Of a stretch of DNA of 25,317 nt, positions 1 through 7,175 are shown piece after piece (within the stretch, counting starts at the first letter, position 1; each line of letters starts with the position of its first letter). The notes below the pieces were generated by a model that saw only the letters and a list, made by a program, of their open reading frames with translations, was not told the DNA's origin and ran no database searches. The stretch covers positions 1-25,317 of the forward strand of contig JBGMQN010000009.1 in the NCBI GenBank assembly GCA_048054495.1, in the 5' to 3' direction. The position numbers were made by a program, and so were the translations under genes. Source of the stretch: JADFRG01 sp048054495 (GTDB taxonomy: Bacteria; Chloroflexota; Anaerolineae; Anaerolineales; E44-bin32).

Positions 1-558
1 ATCAACCACGTAGCGCTCGTGGTGAATGACATCGATCAAGCGTTGAAGTTCTGGCGAGACGGATTGGGATTGGAAGTCTCCCATGTCGAAGATGTTCCCG
101 CTCAGGGTGCGGTGGTGGCCTTCCTGACCATCGGGGATCAGGAAATCGAGCTGGTCAAGCCCACGGAGGACGACAGCGGCATCGCCCGCTATCTGGAGCG
201 GCGTGGTCCTGGGATGCACCATATCGCGCTAGAAGTGGCAGACATGGCGGAGTGCATCGACCACCTGGGAGCGTCTGGTGTGCGGCTTATTAACGATGAG
301 CCCGTGGTAGGCGCCGGTGGAAAGCTCATCGCCTTCATTCACCCGGAGAGCACGCATGGGGTCCTGGTCGAGCTGTATGAACTGACACGAGAGGAACCAG
401 CTATTCGTCTGGCGCGGGCGCGCAGGCTCGCAGACCGGGCTCTGGCCCAGGGTCAGATCGCGGCCGCCTGGGTGCTGGGTTTTCTGCGCCAGCTGCGCCG
501 GGATGGAAAGATCACGCCTGAGGAGCAGGATAAGCCCGAACCCTTTAGAGAGGACTGA
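1..558 (+). CDS. mce: Methylmalonyl-CoA epimerase-like VOC protein, 5' end outside window
   Basis: The reading frame is open from base 1 (it begins INHVALVVNDIDQAL), so the start lies upstream and 185 residues are visible. The fold is a vicinal-oxygen-chelate protein: the first half carries NHVAL with a metal-ligand His, the second half carries GMHHIALEV, and a Glu follows in VLVELYE. This is the methylmalonyl-CoA epimerase pattern, the enzyme that interconverts the two methylmalonyl-CoA epimers between propionyl-CoA and succinyl-CoA. Oddly, about 50 charged, helix-prone residues follow the VOC core, ending in EEQDKPEPFRED; ordinary epimerases of roughly 135-145 residues stop at the core. The gene converges on the minus-strand operon with only 6 bases between stop codons. 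Another VOC lyase or dioxygenase-like activity cannot be excluded. Confidence 0.75.
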   Translation: MNHVALVVNDIDQALKFWRDGLGLEVSHVEDVPAQGAVVAFLTIGDQEIELVKPTEDDSGIARYLERRGPGMHHIALEVADMAECIDHLGASGVRLINDEPVVGAGGKLIAFIHPESTHGVLVELYELTREEPAIRLARARRLADRALAQGQIAAAWVLGFLRQLRRDGKITPEEQDKPEPFRED

Positions 559-564
559 GCGCGG

Positions 565-1785
565 CTAATTGGCCTCGGAGACCCTCAGCACCAGAGCTCC
601 CGCGGTGTCCCCCGCCGCACACCCCGTAAACAGACCGTAGCCGCCTCCCAATAGCACCAGCTCCTCGATGAGCTCGATCACCAGCCGCATGCCGGTCGGC
701 CCCTGCGGATGTCCCCAGATCAGGGAGCAGCCATAGTTGTTCATCTTTTCCAGCGGAATTCCGAAGCTGTTTGAAAGACAGATGTCGTTGACCGCGAATG
801 GGTTGTGGGTCTTGATGGCCGCTAGATGCTTAACCTCGATCCCTGCCACTTCCAGAGCCCGAGCCGCGGCCGGCAGGTTGGCTTCCGGCATGAAGCCGCG
901 TTTGGCGCGCCCCTGACCGAACGCAAGAAGCTGGATCTCGATCGAGGGGTCACGGCTCATCTCAGCCGCACGCTCCTTGCCCGTCACCACCATGCCTGCG
1001 TTGCCGTCCGCAGGGTAGGTCTGCCCGCCGTAGGTCACCGTCCCATCCGGAAGCACCGGCTTTAGCTTGTCCAACGCCGCGGCGGTTGTGGGAAAGATCC
1101 CCTCGTCGGTGGTGACCTCTGCCACAACTTTACGCCCGGTTGGGTTCACCTCCACCGGCGACACCATGAAGCTGCGGTGGAACGCCGCATCGTCCGCGAG
1201 CGCGGCCTGATACTGTTCATACCGCATGAGGACCACTTCATGCTGCGCCTGCGTTTGGATCTCCCGCTCACGAGCCACGTTCTCGGCGGTCTCGATCATC
1301 GCATTGCAGGCAAATGGATCTTCGCTGAAGTTGTCCCATACCCAGTCTTCGATTTCCGGCTTGCCTCCCGGAGCAAGCGGATTGGGGTAAACCATGTGGG
1401 GTCCATTAGAGGTGCGATCGGCGGTGACGCACAACAGCGCAGGCGTGCTCCCATTGGCGGCATTCGCCTCCACCTCATAGGCCGCGCTCCCAATCACCCT
1501 GGCAGAGGTGGCACAGGCCTGGGAGATCGTCGGGCCCGTGATTCCCTCCGCTCCGATCAGCCCCGCCAGCCACGGCGCGCCGTAGAACGAGCTTCGTGAA
1601 GGCACCGTCATGCCGAGATACAGGCCGTCGAACTCCCCGGCCTCAAGCTCGCGCTCAGCAAGGGCCCTCTTCGTCACCTCGGCCGCGAAGGTGATGGGAT
1701 GCAGATCCGCGAAACTGCCCTGCCACTTGCAGAAGGGCGTGCTCCAATATCCGCCGTAAGGGATAAATGCATTTTCGTGTCGCAT
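565..1785 (-). CDS. Divergent thiolase-family protein (acetyl-CoA acetyltransferase-like)
   Basis: A 406-residue thiolase-fold protein. The acyl-accepting Cys is C91 in SQACATS. The C-terminal half keeps the catalytic His in WGHPQGPTG and a Cys in GCAAGDTAGA, which departs from the usual CxGxG loop. It is clearly distinct from the canonical thiolase directly upstream. It is the last gene of the minus-strand operon: its ATG at 1785 follows the previous stop by 3 bases, with a GGAG motif inside the end of the upstream gene. Expected chemistry is CoA-dependent cleavage or formation of a 3-oxoacyl-CoA. In this operon cleavage of 3-oxopimelyl-CoA or a shorter 3-oxoacyl-CoA is plausible, but the substrate is inferred. 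It could also be a non-degradative thiolase-like protein. Confidence 0.8.
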   Translation of the reverse strand: MRHENAFIPYGGYWSTPFCKWQGSFADLHPITFAAEVTKRALAERELEAGEFDGLYLGMTVPSRSSFYGAPWLAGLIGAEGITGPTISQACATSARVIGSAAYEVEANAANGSTPALLCVTADRTSNGPHMVYPNPLAPGGKPEIEDWVWDNFSEDPFACNAMIETAENVAREREIQTQAQHEVVLMRYEQYQAALADDAAFHRSFMVSPVEVNPTGRKVVAEVTTDEGIFPTTAAALDKLKPVLPDGTVTYGGQTYPADGNAGMVVTGKERAAEMSRDPSIEIQLLAFGQGRAKRGFMPEANLPAAARALEVAGIEVKHLAAIKTHNPFAVNDICLSNSFGIPLEKMNNYGCSLIWGHPQGPTGMRLVIELIEELVLLGGGYGLFTGCAAGDTAGALVLRVSEAN

Positions 1786-1788
1786 CTG

Positions 1789-3009
1789 TCAATCTCCGAT
1801 CCACTCGAACACGGTCGTCTCACCCTGGCCTACCCCAACGCATAGAGTGGCGAGGCCATAATAGGGGCGCGCTTCTGATGGTGCGCGCCTGCGCATCTCA
1901 TGTACCAGCGTACAGACGATGCGAGCTCCGGTGCATCCCAGCGGGTGGCCCAGGGCAACCGCGCCACCGTTCACATTGGTGATCTCCTCACGCATCCCCA
2001 GTTCTCTCATTACCGCGAGTGCCTGGACTGCGAAGGCCTCGTTGAGCTCGATGAGCCCAATCGCTTCCATTTCAAGCCCGGCCCTGGCGAGCGCCTTGCG
2101 GGTGGCCGGTATGGGACCGTAGCCCATGGTGCGCGGTTCCACCCCCGCCGCGGCCGAGGCCACCACTCGAACCCACGGTTTAAGCCCCAACTCACCGGCC
2201 TTTTCGGCCGACATCAACAAGACCGCCGCTGCGCCGTCGTTGATTCCGGAGGCGTTGCCGGCGGTCACCGTGCCGTTGCTGCGGAAGGCCGGCCGCAGTT
2301 TGGCCAGCGCCTCCAACGTCGTGTCCCGTCTGGGACGCTCATCCACCTCGACCAGCAGCGGATCGCCCTTCCGCTGCGGCACCTCGACCGGCACGATCTC
2401 CTCCGAAAAGCTCCCGGAGTCGATGGCTGCCAGGGCACGTTGGTGGCTCTGGAGCGCGAACGCGTCCTGCTGCTCGCGGGGGACATGCTTTTCGTCGAAG
2501 ATGTTCTCCGCCGTCTCGCCCATGCCCTCGTTGCTGTATCTCTCTTTTAGTTTGGGATTCGGGTACCGCCAGCCGATGGTGGTGTCCCACATGGTCTGGC
2601 TTCCCGTAGGAAAGGCCCGTGATGCTTTGGGCACAGACCACGGGGCGCGCGACATCGATTCCACCCCTCCTGCCAGGTAGACCTCCCCTTCTCCGACCTT
2701 GATGGCACGCGCGGCAGCGTTGATGGCGGTCAGGCTCGAGGCGCACAAGCGATTGAAGGTCACGGCTGCGACGGAGGTCGGGAGATCGGCCAGCAGCGCA
2801 GCCATGCGAGCTACATTGCGGTTGTCTTCCCCGGCCTGGTTGGCACAGCCGAAATAAACCTCTTCGACGAGTGCCGGATCGACACCCGCCCGCTGGAGGA
2901 CTTCTTTGATGACGATGGCCGCCATATCGTCCGGGCGCACGTCCTTGAGGGCCCCTCCGTGCGCCCCGATCGGTGTTCGCACTGCGTTGACGATCACTGC
3001 CTCGGTCAT
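1789..3009 (-). CDS. Acetyl-CoA C-acyltransferase (3-oxoacyl-CoA thiolase)
   Basis: Canonical degradative thiolase of 406 residues. The nucleophile is C89 in NRLCASSL, the catalytic His lies in NVNGGAVALGHPLGCTGAR, and the second Cys is in ATLCVGVGQG. A longer reading frame exists upstream, but MTEAVIVNAVRTPIG is the conserved thiolase start; the upstream part (LRFARNDG) translates a repeat. I therefore place the start at 3009, with GGGAG about 10 bases before it. It cleaves a 3-oxoacyl-CoA with CoA to acetyl-CoA and a shortened acyl-CoA. In the benzoyl-CoA pathway this step turns 3-oxopimelyl-CoA into glutaryl-CoA and acetyl-CoA. Operon context with the ring hydrolase, MaoC and SDR supports that role; substrate length is inferred. 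Confidence 0.88.
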   Translation of the reverse strand: MTEAVIVNAVRTPIGAHGGALKDVRPDDMAAIVIKEVLQRAGVDPALVEEVYFGCANQAGEDNRNVARMAALLADLPTSVAAVTFNRLCASSLTAINAAARAIKVGEGEVYLAGGVESMSRAPWSVPKASRAFPTGSQTMWDTTIGWRYPNPKLKERYSNEGMGETAENIFDEKHVPREQQDAFALQSHQRALAAIDSGSFSEEIVPVEVPQRKGDPLLVEVDERPRRDTTLEALAKLRPAFRSNGTVTAGNASGINDGAAAVLLMSAEKAGELGLKPWVRVVASAAAGVEPRTMGYGPIPATRKALARAGLEMEAIGLIELNEAFAVQALAVMRELGMREEITNVNGGAVALGHPLGCTGARIVCTLVHEMRRRAPSEARPYYGLATLCVGVGQGETTVFEWIGD

Positions 3010-3108
3010 GACGATAGTTCTCCCGTTGGATCGGATGCCGGCTGAACCTTCCTGTATTCGCAGCGGATCAGCGGCAACCGAACCTCCACGCGAGCTCCGA
3101 TGGAATCC

Positions 3109-3183
3109 GTCATTGCGAGCGAAGCGAAGCAATCTCCTCCTGAGTGTTGGGGATTGCTTCGTCGCTGCGCTTCTCGCAATGAC
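3109..3183. repeat. REP-like imperfect inverted repeat
   Basis: The left arm (3109-3137, GTCATTGCGAGCGAAGCG and onward) is the near reverse complement of the right arm (about 3150-3183, ending CTTCTCGCAATGAC), with a short loop and a few bulges. This CATTGCGAG...GCAATC motif recurs in many bacterial draft genomes as a dispersed palindrome. It sits in the 213-bp space between the SDR stop and the thiolase start, inside the operon, where the transcript would form a hairpin that could affect mRNA stability. No ORF here is credible. Confidence 0.75.
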
Positions 3184-3222
3184 ATGGCGAGGACCAAGGC
3201 AGAGGTTGGCTTTGCTCGATGG

Positions 3223-3990
3223 CTAGGCTCCCACGCTGATCCCGCCGTCGACGTAGAGCACCTGGCCGGTGATGTAGGCCGCTTCATCCGAGGCCAGGAA
3301 AACATGCGCGGCGGCAATGTCACTCGGCTCACCCAGGCGGCGAGCCGGGATCCGCTGTATCAGTCCCTCCAATATTTTTTCGGGAATGCCCTCTGTCATG
3401 CGCGTCTTGGTGGCGCCGGGGGCGATGCAGTTCACGGTGATATTATGGCGCGCCCACTCCAGAGCCAGGGTCTTGGTCAGCCCGATCACGCCTGCTTTGG
3501 AGGCGGAGTAGTTGACCTGTCCGATATTGCCCAGGGCGGCGATGGAGGAGGTGTTAACTATGCGCCCACCTTTCTGCTCGATCATCGGCACCGCCGCGGC
3601 TTGAGAACAGAGAAAGGTGCCCTTGAGATTGACATCCAGGACGGCGTCCCATTTGTCATCCCCCATCATGCTTACTTCGCCCTCTTTGACTTTCACCGCC
3701 AGTCCATCCCGGTTGATGCCGGCGTTATTGATCAGAATATCCAGGCGACCGTAGTTCTCCAAAGCCGCATCCACCATGCTCTGTGCGTGCTCGCGCTCGG
3801 CTATGCTTCCTGCCACTACCACGGCTTTGCCGCCGGATTCCGCAATCTGCTTCGTGACCACCTCTAGCCCCGCCTCATCGATATCCACCAGAACCAGGCT
3901 GGCTCCCTCATCCGCAAATGCCTGTGCCGTGGCGCGTCCGATCCCGTTGGCCGCGCCGGTGATGCAGGCCACCTTGTCTTCAAATCGCAT
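3223..3990 (-). CDS. SDR-family 3-hydroxyacyl-CoA dehydrogenase / FabG-like oxidoreductase
   Basis: Classical short-chain dehydrogenase of 255 residues. The dinucleotide-binding loop is TGAANGIG (11-18), NNAG is at 88-91, and the catalytic set is Ser148/149, Tyr161 and Lys165 in YSASK. The C-terminal VDGGISVGA is typical of FabG-like enzymes. GGAGAAGAG directly precedes the ATG. The expected reaction is NAD(P)-dependent oxidation of a 3-hydroxyacyl-CoA to a 3-oxoacyl-CoA. In this operon it lies between the MaoC hydratase and the thiolase, so oxidation of 3-hydroxypimelyl-CoA is the likely job. Fatty-acid synthesis (FabG) is possible, since sequence alone does not separate the two. It might also replace the missing alicyclic alcohol dehydrogenase (Had). 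Confidence 0.87.
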   Translation of the reverse strand: MRFEDKVACITGAANGIGRATAQAFADEGASLVLVDIDEAGLEVVTKQIAESGGKAVVVAGSIAEREHAQSMVDAALENYGRLDILINNAGINRDGLAVKVKEGEVSMMGDDKWDAVLDVNLKGTFLCSQAAAVPMIEQKGGRIVNTSSIAALGNIGQVNYSASKAGVIGLTKTLALEWARHNITVNCIAPGATKTRMTEGIPEKILEGLIQRIPARRLGEPSDIAAAHVFLASDEAAYITGQVLYVDGGISVGA

Positions 3991-4043
3991 GCTCTTCTCC
4001 TATTTTCTCTATCATCCGGATGAGGCCTTCCCCACGGCTCGTG

Positions 4044-4511
4044 CTAGCTCGCCGCCTCTGAGACCTCGGCCTCGCGGCGCATCATGAGCACCCACTGACC
4101 CTCGATGACCGTCGTTCCATCTTGATTGATCACTTGGGTATCGAAGGTCACAACCCCTCTGTCGCTCTTGGAGGTTTCCTTCTTGGCGGCCACAGCCAAT
4201 TCGAGGTGGATCGTATCTCCAAACTTGACGGCACCTTTGTAGCGAATGACCTGCTCCATGAGCGCGATCGTCGTCCCTTCAAAGACCCCCGTCCAGTTTG
4301 ACATGCCGGTCGCCATAGAGGCGATAAGCATCCCGTGTGCGATGCGTTCGCCAAAGGGGGTCTCGCTGGCGAATAGCGCGTCCGTATGGAGCGGGTTGAA
4401 GTCGCCGGACAGGCCGGCGAAGGCCACCACATCTGCTTCTGTGACCGTGCGCGACTGGGATACATAGGCATCGCCCACTTTGAACTGATCGAATGTCAAG
4501 CCTCTTCCCAT
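4044..4511 (-). CDS. MaoC-family (R)-specific enoyl-CoA hydratase
   Basis: A 155-residue hot-dog-fold protein from the ATG at 4511. I prefer this start over one 21 codons upstream because MGRGLTFDQFKVGD matches MaoC N-termini and the upstream part lies in a 50-bp repeat array. The hydratase motif FAGLSGDFNPLHTD holds the catalytic Asp and His, and AHGMLIASMATG follows as usual. It hydrates a trans-2-enoyl-CoA to a 3-hydroxyacyl-CoA, or the reverse. It lies 53 bases from the downstream SDR in the same operon. Its substrate could be an open-chain enoyl-CoA, or it may stand in for the cyclic dienoyl-CoA hydratase that I do not see in the window; both are inference. Confidence 0.85.
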   Translation of the reverse strand: MGRGLTFDQFKVGDAYVSQSRTVTEADVVAFAGLSGDFNPLHTDALFASETPFGERIAHGMLIASMATGMSNWTGVFEGTTIALMEQVIRYKGAVKFGDTIHLELAVAAKKETSKSDRGVVTFDTQVINQDGTTVIEGQWVLMMRREAEVSEAAS

Positions 4512-4528
4512 TCCCTGCTTCCTTTCAT

Positions 4529-4678
4529 ATTCCTGCGCGCTTTGCTGCCCAAATCCCTGGCCTGGTCTTTCCATTCATTTTCCCGCGCGCTTTGCTGTCG
4601 ATGCGCCTGCTGTGTTCTCTCCATGCATTTTCCCGCGCGCTTTGCTGTCCGTAGGCCTTGCGTGCTCTTTCCATGCTT
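4529..4678 (-). repeat. 50-bp tandem repeat upstream of the MaoC gene
   Basis: Read on the minus strand, units begin at 4678, 4628, 4578 and 4528, exactly 50 bp apart; the last runs into the maoC start. All full units share a core near their end, AGCAAAGCGCGCRGGAA. The units at 4628, 4578 and 4528 begin with ATG, the one at 4678 with AAG. From 4628 and 4578 run two 17-codon ORFs (MHGENTAGASTAKRAGK and MNGKTRPGIWAAKRAGI), each ending in a TGA that overlaps the next ATG as ATGA. The 4528 unit encodes MKGSREWEEA and its stop overlaps the maoC start region in another frame. The rest of the space to the oah stop at 4734 shows nothing else. Confidence 0.85.
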
Positions 4679-4733
4679 CCATCCGCCGCAGATTCCACTG
4701 GACAGTGCCCTCTCCCGGAGTGCTGCTACCTGC

Positions 4734-5792
4734 TTATGCCTCGGCGCTCTTTTCCAGCGCGGTACCACACACACCGCAGAATTCGAACTCTGCCGGCAGG
4801 TCCTTTGATCCGCAGTTCGAGCACCGTTGGACATATGCGCCCCATCGGAATTCACTCGATTTCCCCTCCGCCGCCCGTTTGCGCAGCCCCATGTAATCTG
4901 GGGTGCGCTTCTCAACGAAGGCGCTCATCCCCTCCAGCGGCTCCCAGGAGGAGTAGTGGATGGAGAGCCAGTCCCGCGCGTGCCCAATGGTCTGATGCCA
5001 GGCCAAGTCCTTCCAGAAATTGAGCTGCTGTTTGGTGTAGCGCATCGATTCGGGAAACTTTTCCAGCAGCTCATCCGCCAGAGCCTGCACCCGCTCATCG
5101 AGCAGCGAGAGGTCGAGCGAGTATCCGTCTTCTCCCTTTTGGGCGGCCTTGATCTGATCCGGCGCCGCGTGCTCCACGTACTCTCCTTCCTTCATTACCG
5201 ACGGCGCCACCTCATTGACCAGCCCCCATTCCAGCGCCTGATAAGGGGGAATGATCCGATTGGTCATCAGGATGTAGCGTGCCCGCCGATCGCCTACAAA
5301 GATCGGCAGCCACTGAGTGGAGCCGCCGGCAGCCACGCTTCCGACGCTGGTGCCGACCTGCTTGATGTAGGCGTGTTCGGCGATGATGGAAAGGTCGCAG
5401 GCCAATTGCGACTCGTTTCCGCCCCCGACCGCCATCCCGTTCAGCCTTGCGATCACCGGCTTGCCGGAGTTGATGATGCTCTCGATGTAGGACCCGAACA
5501 GCACCATGTATTTCCAGTAGTCGCGCGGCCGCTGCGTGTATTTCGCTTCATATTCCTTGACGTCGCCCCCGGTGCAGAAGGCCCGGTCCCCTGCTCCGGT
5601 GTACACGATCACGCCCACATGATCATCGAAAGATGCCCGGCGGAAGGCGTGCGCCAATTCGACCAGCGCATCCGTGCTGTAGGCGTTGTAATTGTGGGGA
5701 CGGTTGATCGTGATGCGCGCTATCCAGTCTTTGACCTCATACAGGATCTCTTTGTAGTCTTCACTGGCGTTGGCGTATCGGGTCATATCCAT
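4734..5792 (-). CDS. oah: 6-oxocyclohex-1-ene-1-carbonyl-CoA hydrolase-like crotonase with C-terminal zinc ribbon
   Basis: A 352-residue crotonase-fold protein. NRPHNYNAYST (30-40) and GAGDRAFCTGGDVKEY (66-81) are hallmarks of the Oah/BamA ring-opening hydrolases. The middle also has the BamA-type insertion before SLDLSLLDERVQAL. Oah adds water twice to 6-oxocyclohex-1-ene-1-carbonyl-CoA, opening the ring to 3-hydroxypimelyl-CoA. The segment PVIARLNGMAVGGGNESQLA also recalls BadI-type ketocyclohexane hydrolases, so the exact cyclic substrate is uncertain. The last 30 residues form a four-Cys zinc ribbon (CSNC, then CGVC), which I do not know from characterised Oah/BamA proteins. A good Shine-Dalgarno (CTGGAGGAA) precedes the ATG. 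It follows paaX1 by 21 bases in the same operon. Confidence 0.82.
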   Translation of the reverse strand: MDMTRYANASEDYKEILYEVKDWIARITINRPHNYNAYSTDALVELAHAFRRASFDDHVGVIVYTGAGDRAFCTGGDVKEYEAKYTQRPRDYWKYMVLFGSYIESIINSGKPVIARLNGMAVGGGNESQLACDLSIIAEHAYIKQVGTSVGSVAAGGSTQWLPIFVGDRRARYILMTNRIIPPYQALEWGLVNEVAPSVMKEGEYVEHAAPDQIKAAQKGEDGYSLDLSLLDERVQALADELLEKFPESMRYTKQQLNFWKDLAWHQTIGHARDWLSIHYSSWEPLEGMSAFVEKRTPDYMGLRKRAAEGKSSEFRWGAYVQRCSNCGSKDLPAEFEFCGVCGTALEKSAEA

Positions 5793-5813
5793 AGGTATTC
5801 CTCCAGGTTCTTG

Positions 5814-6686
5814 CTAGGATGCTGCTCGCGCTTGGAAATCCAGTTGGTGCTGCTCCAGGGGATTGGTGCCTAGCACCTCGCCCACGTACCGATCCGACGG
5901 CTCTCTAAGCAGCTCATGGTATTCCTGGAACATCTGGCTGGCCTGTGTTCCGAGCCATCCCCTAGGTTGTAGTGCGGGAGGGAGATTGGGATCTCGTCGG
6001 GGAAACTGAAGGTACTCGAGCGTCAGCCAAAACCGCTGCACGAAGCTCTCTGCCGGATCCAGAGCCTTGCCCGGATTTGCTACCCTACGATAATCCGGCT
6101 CATACTTCGAGAGGAAGCTGGCATAGTCCTGGTTGAGCGTTGCGAGATCCCAGCATCGGTTTACGATCTCCTCCTGCGAAGCGAAGTGCAGCTTCATGCC
6201 CGAAAAATACTGCGCGTATTCCGTAGCGCCGAGATCGTCGAGGTCGGCTCCCACATCCTCCGCTCTGTCGTTCGGTGAGATCCAGGTTCCTGGTGCCAAA
6301 TGGCCGAACCCCAACCAGCCCAGTCTTTGTCGCAACCGGCCCCGCAGCCGTCGTTTCTGCTCCGGGATGGAATAGACCACCATGTGCCACAAGTCATCCC
6401 AGGTCGTCCGGCGGGGCTCGAATATCCGACCGCCTCCCTCCTGCACGATCCGCCGCCCTCGGGGAGTGAGTGCATAGCGGCTGTAGCGACCGACGCGGGT
6501 GGAACTGAGCCAGCCTTTCTGGCTCATGCGCGAGAGCGTAGAACGCGCGGCCCGCTCGGTGACCTCCAGCAGCCCCATCAGCCTAAGCAACCCCCTTGTC
6601 CAGGCAGTGCCGCCAAAGGGAACAACGTATTCGCCAAACAAGGTGAAGATCACGATTTGGGTGCGGATGGAGGGTCGGGAGCTCAT
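5814..6686 (-). CDS. paaX: PaaX-family transcriptional regulator 1
   Basis: A 290-residue protein of the PaaX family, GntR-like repressors that respond to aryl-CoA thioesters such as phenylacetyl-CoA. The N-terminal winged helix is recognisable in IVIFTLFGEYVVPFGG and the ERAARSTLSRMSQKGWL helix-turn-helix; the central WHMVVYSIPEQKRRLR and C-terminal RFWLTLEYLQFPRRDPNLP segments are also family-typical. It is the first gene of the minus-strand operon, so it probably controls itself and the ring-opening genes. There is no clear Shine-Dalgarno before the ATG at 6686. The start is preceded by a degenerate 60-bp copy of itself containing a stop codon. It is paralogous to the regulator at 14845. 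The effector is inferred to be an aromatic or alicyclic CoA ester. Confidence 0.9.
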   Translation of the reverse strand: MSSRPSIRTQIVIFTLFGEYVVPFGGTAWTRGLLRLMGLLEVTERAARSTLSRMSQKGWLSSTRVGRYSRYALTPRGRRIVQEGGGRIFEPRRTTWDDLWHMVVYSIPEQKRRLRGRLRQRLGWLGFGHLAPGTWISPNDRAEDVGADLDDLGATEYAQYFSGMKLHFASQEEIVNRCWDLATLNQDYASFLSKYEPDYRRVANPGKALDPAESFVQRFWLTLEYLQFPRRDPNLPPALQPRGWLGTQASQMFQEYHELLREPSDRYVGEVLGTNPLEQHQLDFQARAAS

Positions 6687-6746
6687 GTCTCAGCTACTAA
6701 GGGCAAACATGTCGATTAAGGTGTGGATCGATGAGCAGGAGCTCAT
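6627..6746 (-). repeat. 60-bp tandem duplication of the paaX1 start region
   Basis: On the minus strand, 6746-6687 (copy A) and 6686-6627 (copy B, the real gene start) align without gaps at about 39 of 60 bases, and 29 of the first 40; both begin ATGAGCTCC. Copy A would encode MSSCSSIHTLIDMFAL before a TGA; copy B encodes MSSRPSIRTQIVIFTL. The operator half-site is duplicated too: CATATCGCA at 6744 and CATGTCTCA at 6684 on the plus strand are exactly 60 bp apart. Copy A is thus a decayed duplicate of half-site plus gene start. Confidence 0.75.
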
Positions 6747-6816
6747 ATCGCAACTATCTTGCGATCGTCTCTAGAGTGAGACATGATCAGTATAGCATCC
6801 AAGGCACGGCTGTCAA
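6744..6816 (-). promoter_or_regulatory. Promoter P1 with 41-bp operator dyad for the paaX1-oah operon
   Basis: Read on the minus strand there is a TTGACA -35 box (6816-6811), 16 bases, then a TATACT -10 box (6794-6789). After 3 bases comes an interrupted dyad spanning 6784-6744, with outer half-sites CATGTCTCAC and, inverted at the far end, CATATCGCAA. Box spacing, the 3-base offset and the 41-bp dyad length are the same as at 7759-7830 and 14770-14841. Transcription would start inside the first half-site, so a bound protein should block initiation. A perfect 7-bp hairpin (ATCGCAA, loop CTATC, TTGCGAT at 6747-6765) could also form in the leader RNA. Binding by PaaX is inference. Confidence 0.8.
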
Positions 6817-6838
6817 CCTAATGCGACGGTCTGCATCC

Positions 6839-6938
6839 NNNNNNNNNNNNNNNNNNNNNNNNNNNNNNNNNNNNNNNNNNNNNNNNNNNNNNNNNNNNNN
6901 NNNNNNNNNNNNNNNNNNNNNNNNNNNNNNNNNNNNNN
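6839..6938. other. Assembly gap (100 N)
   Basis: Exactly 100 N, hence a placeholder of unknown true size. It hides the start of the antitoxin gene and anything lying between promoter P1 and the toxin-antitoxin pair. Confidence 0.98.
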
Positions 6939-7175
6939 CTGCGCGCCAGGGCCAGCAGCATCCTGCACCGTGTGCGGGAGAAGAATGAATCGGTCGATGT
7001 GACCTATCACGGAGAGGTCATCGCTCGCATAGTCCCCGTGGTACCGCGGGCCGAGACGGCGGAGTCGCTCAATGCCGTCTGGACGGACATGGATCGGCTG
7101 GCCGGTGAGATCGGGAAGCACTGGGAGGCGGAAGGCAAGAGTGCGGCAGAGGTGGTCAGCGAAGGGAGGCGTTGA
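6939..7175 (+). CDS. Antitoxin of the Phd/YefM (VapB) type, 5' end in gap
   Basis: The frame is open from the gap edge and reads LRARASSILHRVREKNESVDVTYHGEVIARIVPV, the usual beta-strand pattern of Phd/YefM-type antitoxins that bind their own promoter and neutralise the partner toxin. The C-terminal part (ESLNAVWTDMDRLAGEIG and onward) would wrap the toxin. The visible 78 residues probably lack only the first few. Its TGA shares a base with the ATG of the downstream PIN toxin, as in co-translated toxin-antitoxin pairs. Promoter and start are lost in the gap. Confidence 0.75.
   Translation: MRARASSILHRVREKNESVDVTYHGEVIARIVPVVPRAETAESLNAVWTDMDRLAGEIGKHWEAEGKSAAEVVSEGRR

Noticed and set aside
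3010..3132. N-terminal extension of the thiolase by 41 codons
   Set aside because: It translates the REP-like repeat and lacks similarity to thiolases; the conserved start MTEAVIVNAVRTPIG has its own ribosome-binding site.
4529..4678. CRISPR array
   Set aside because: Only about four units with no true spacers, a 50-bp period continuous into a gene start, and no cas genes.
4827..5873. A 348-codon plus-strand frame opposite the oah gene
   Set aside because: Shadow of a strongly conserved crotonase; no motif, no ribosome-binding site and wrong strand for the operon.
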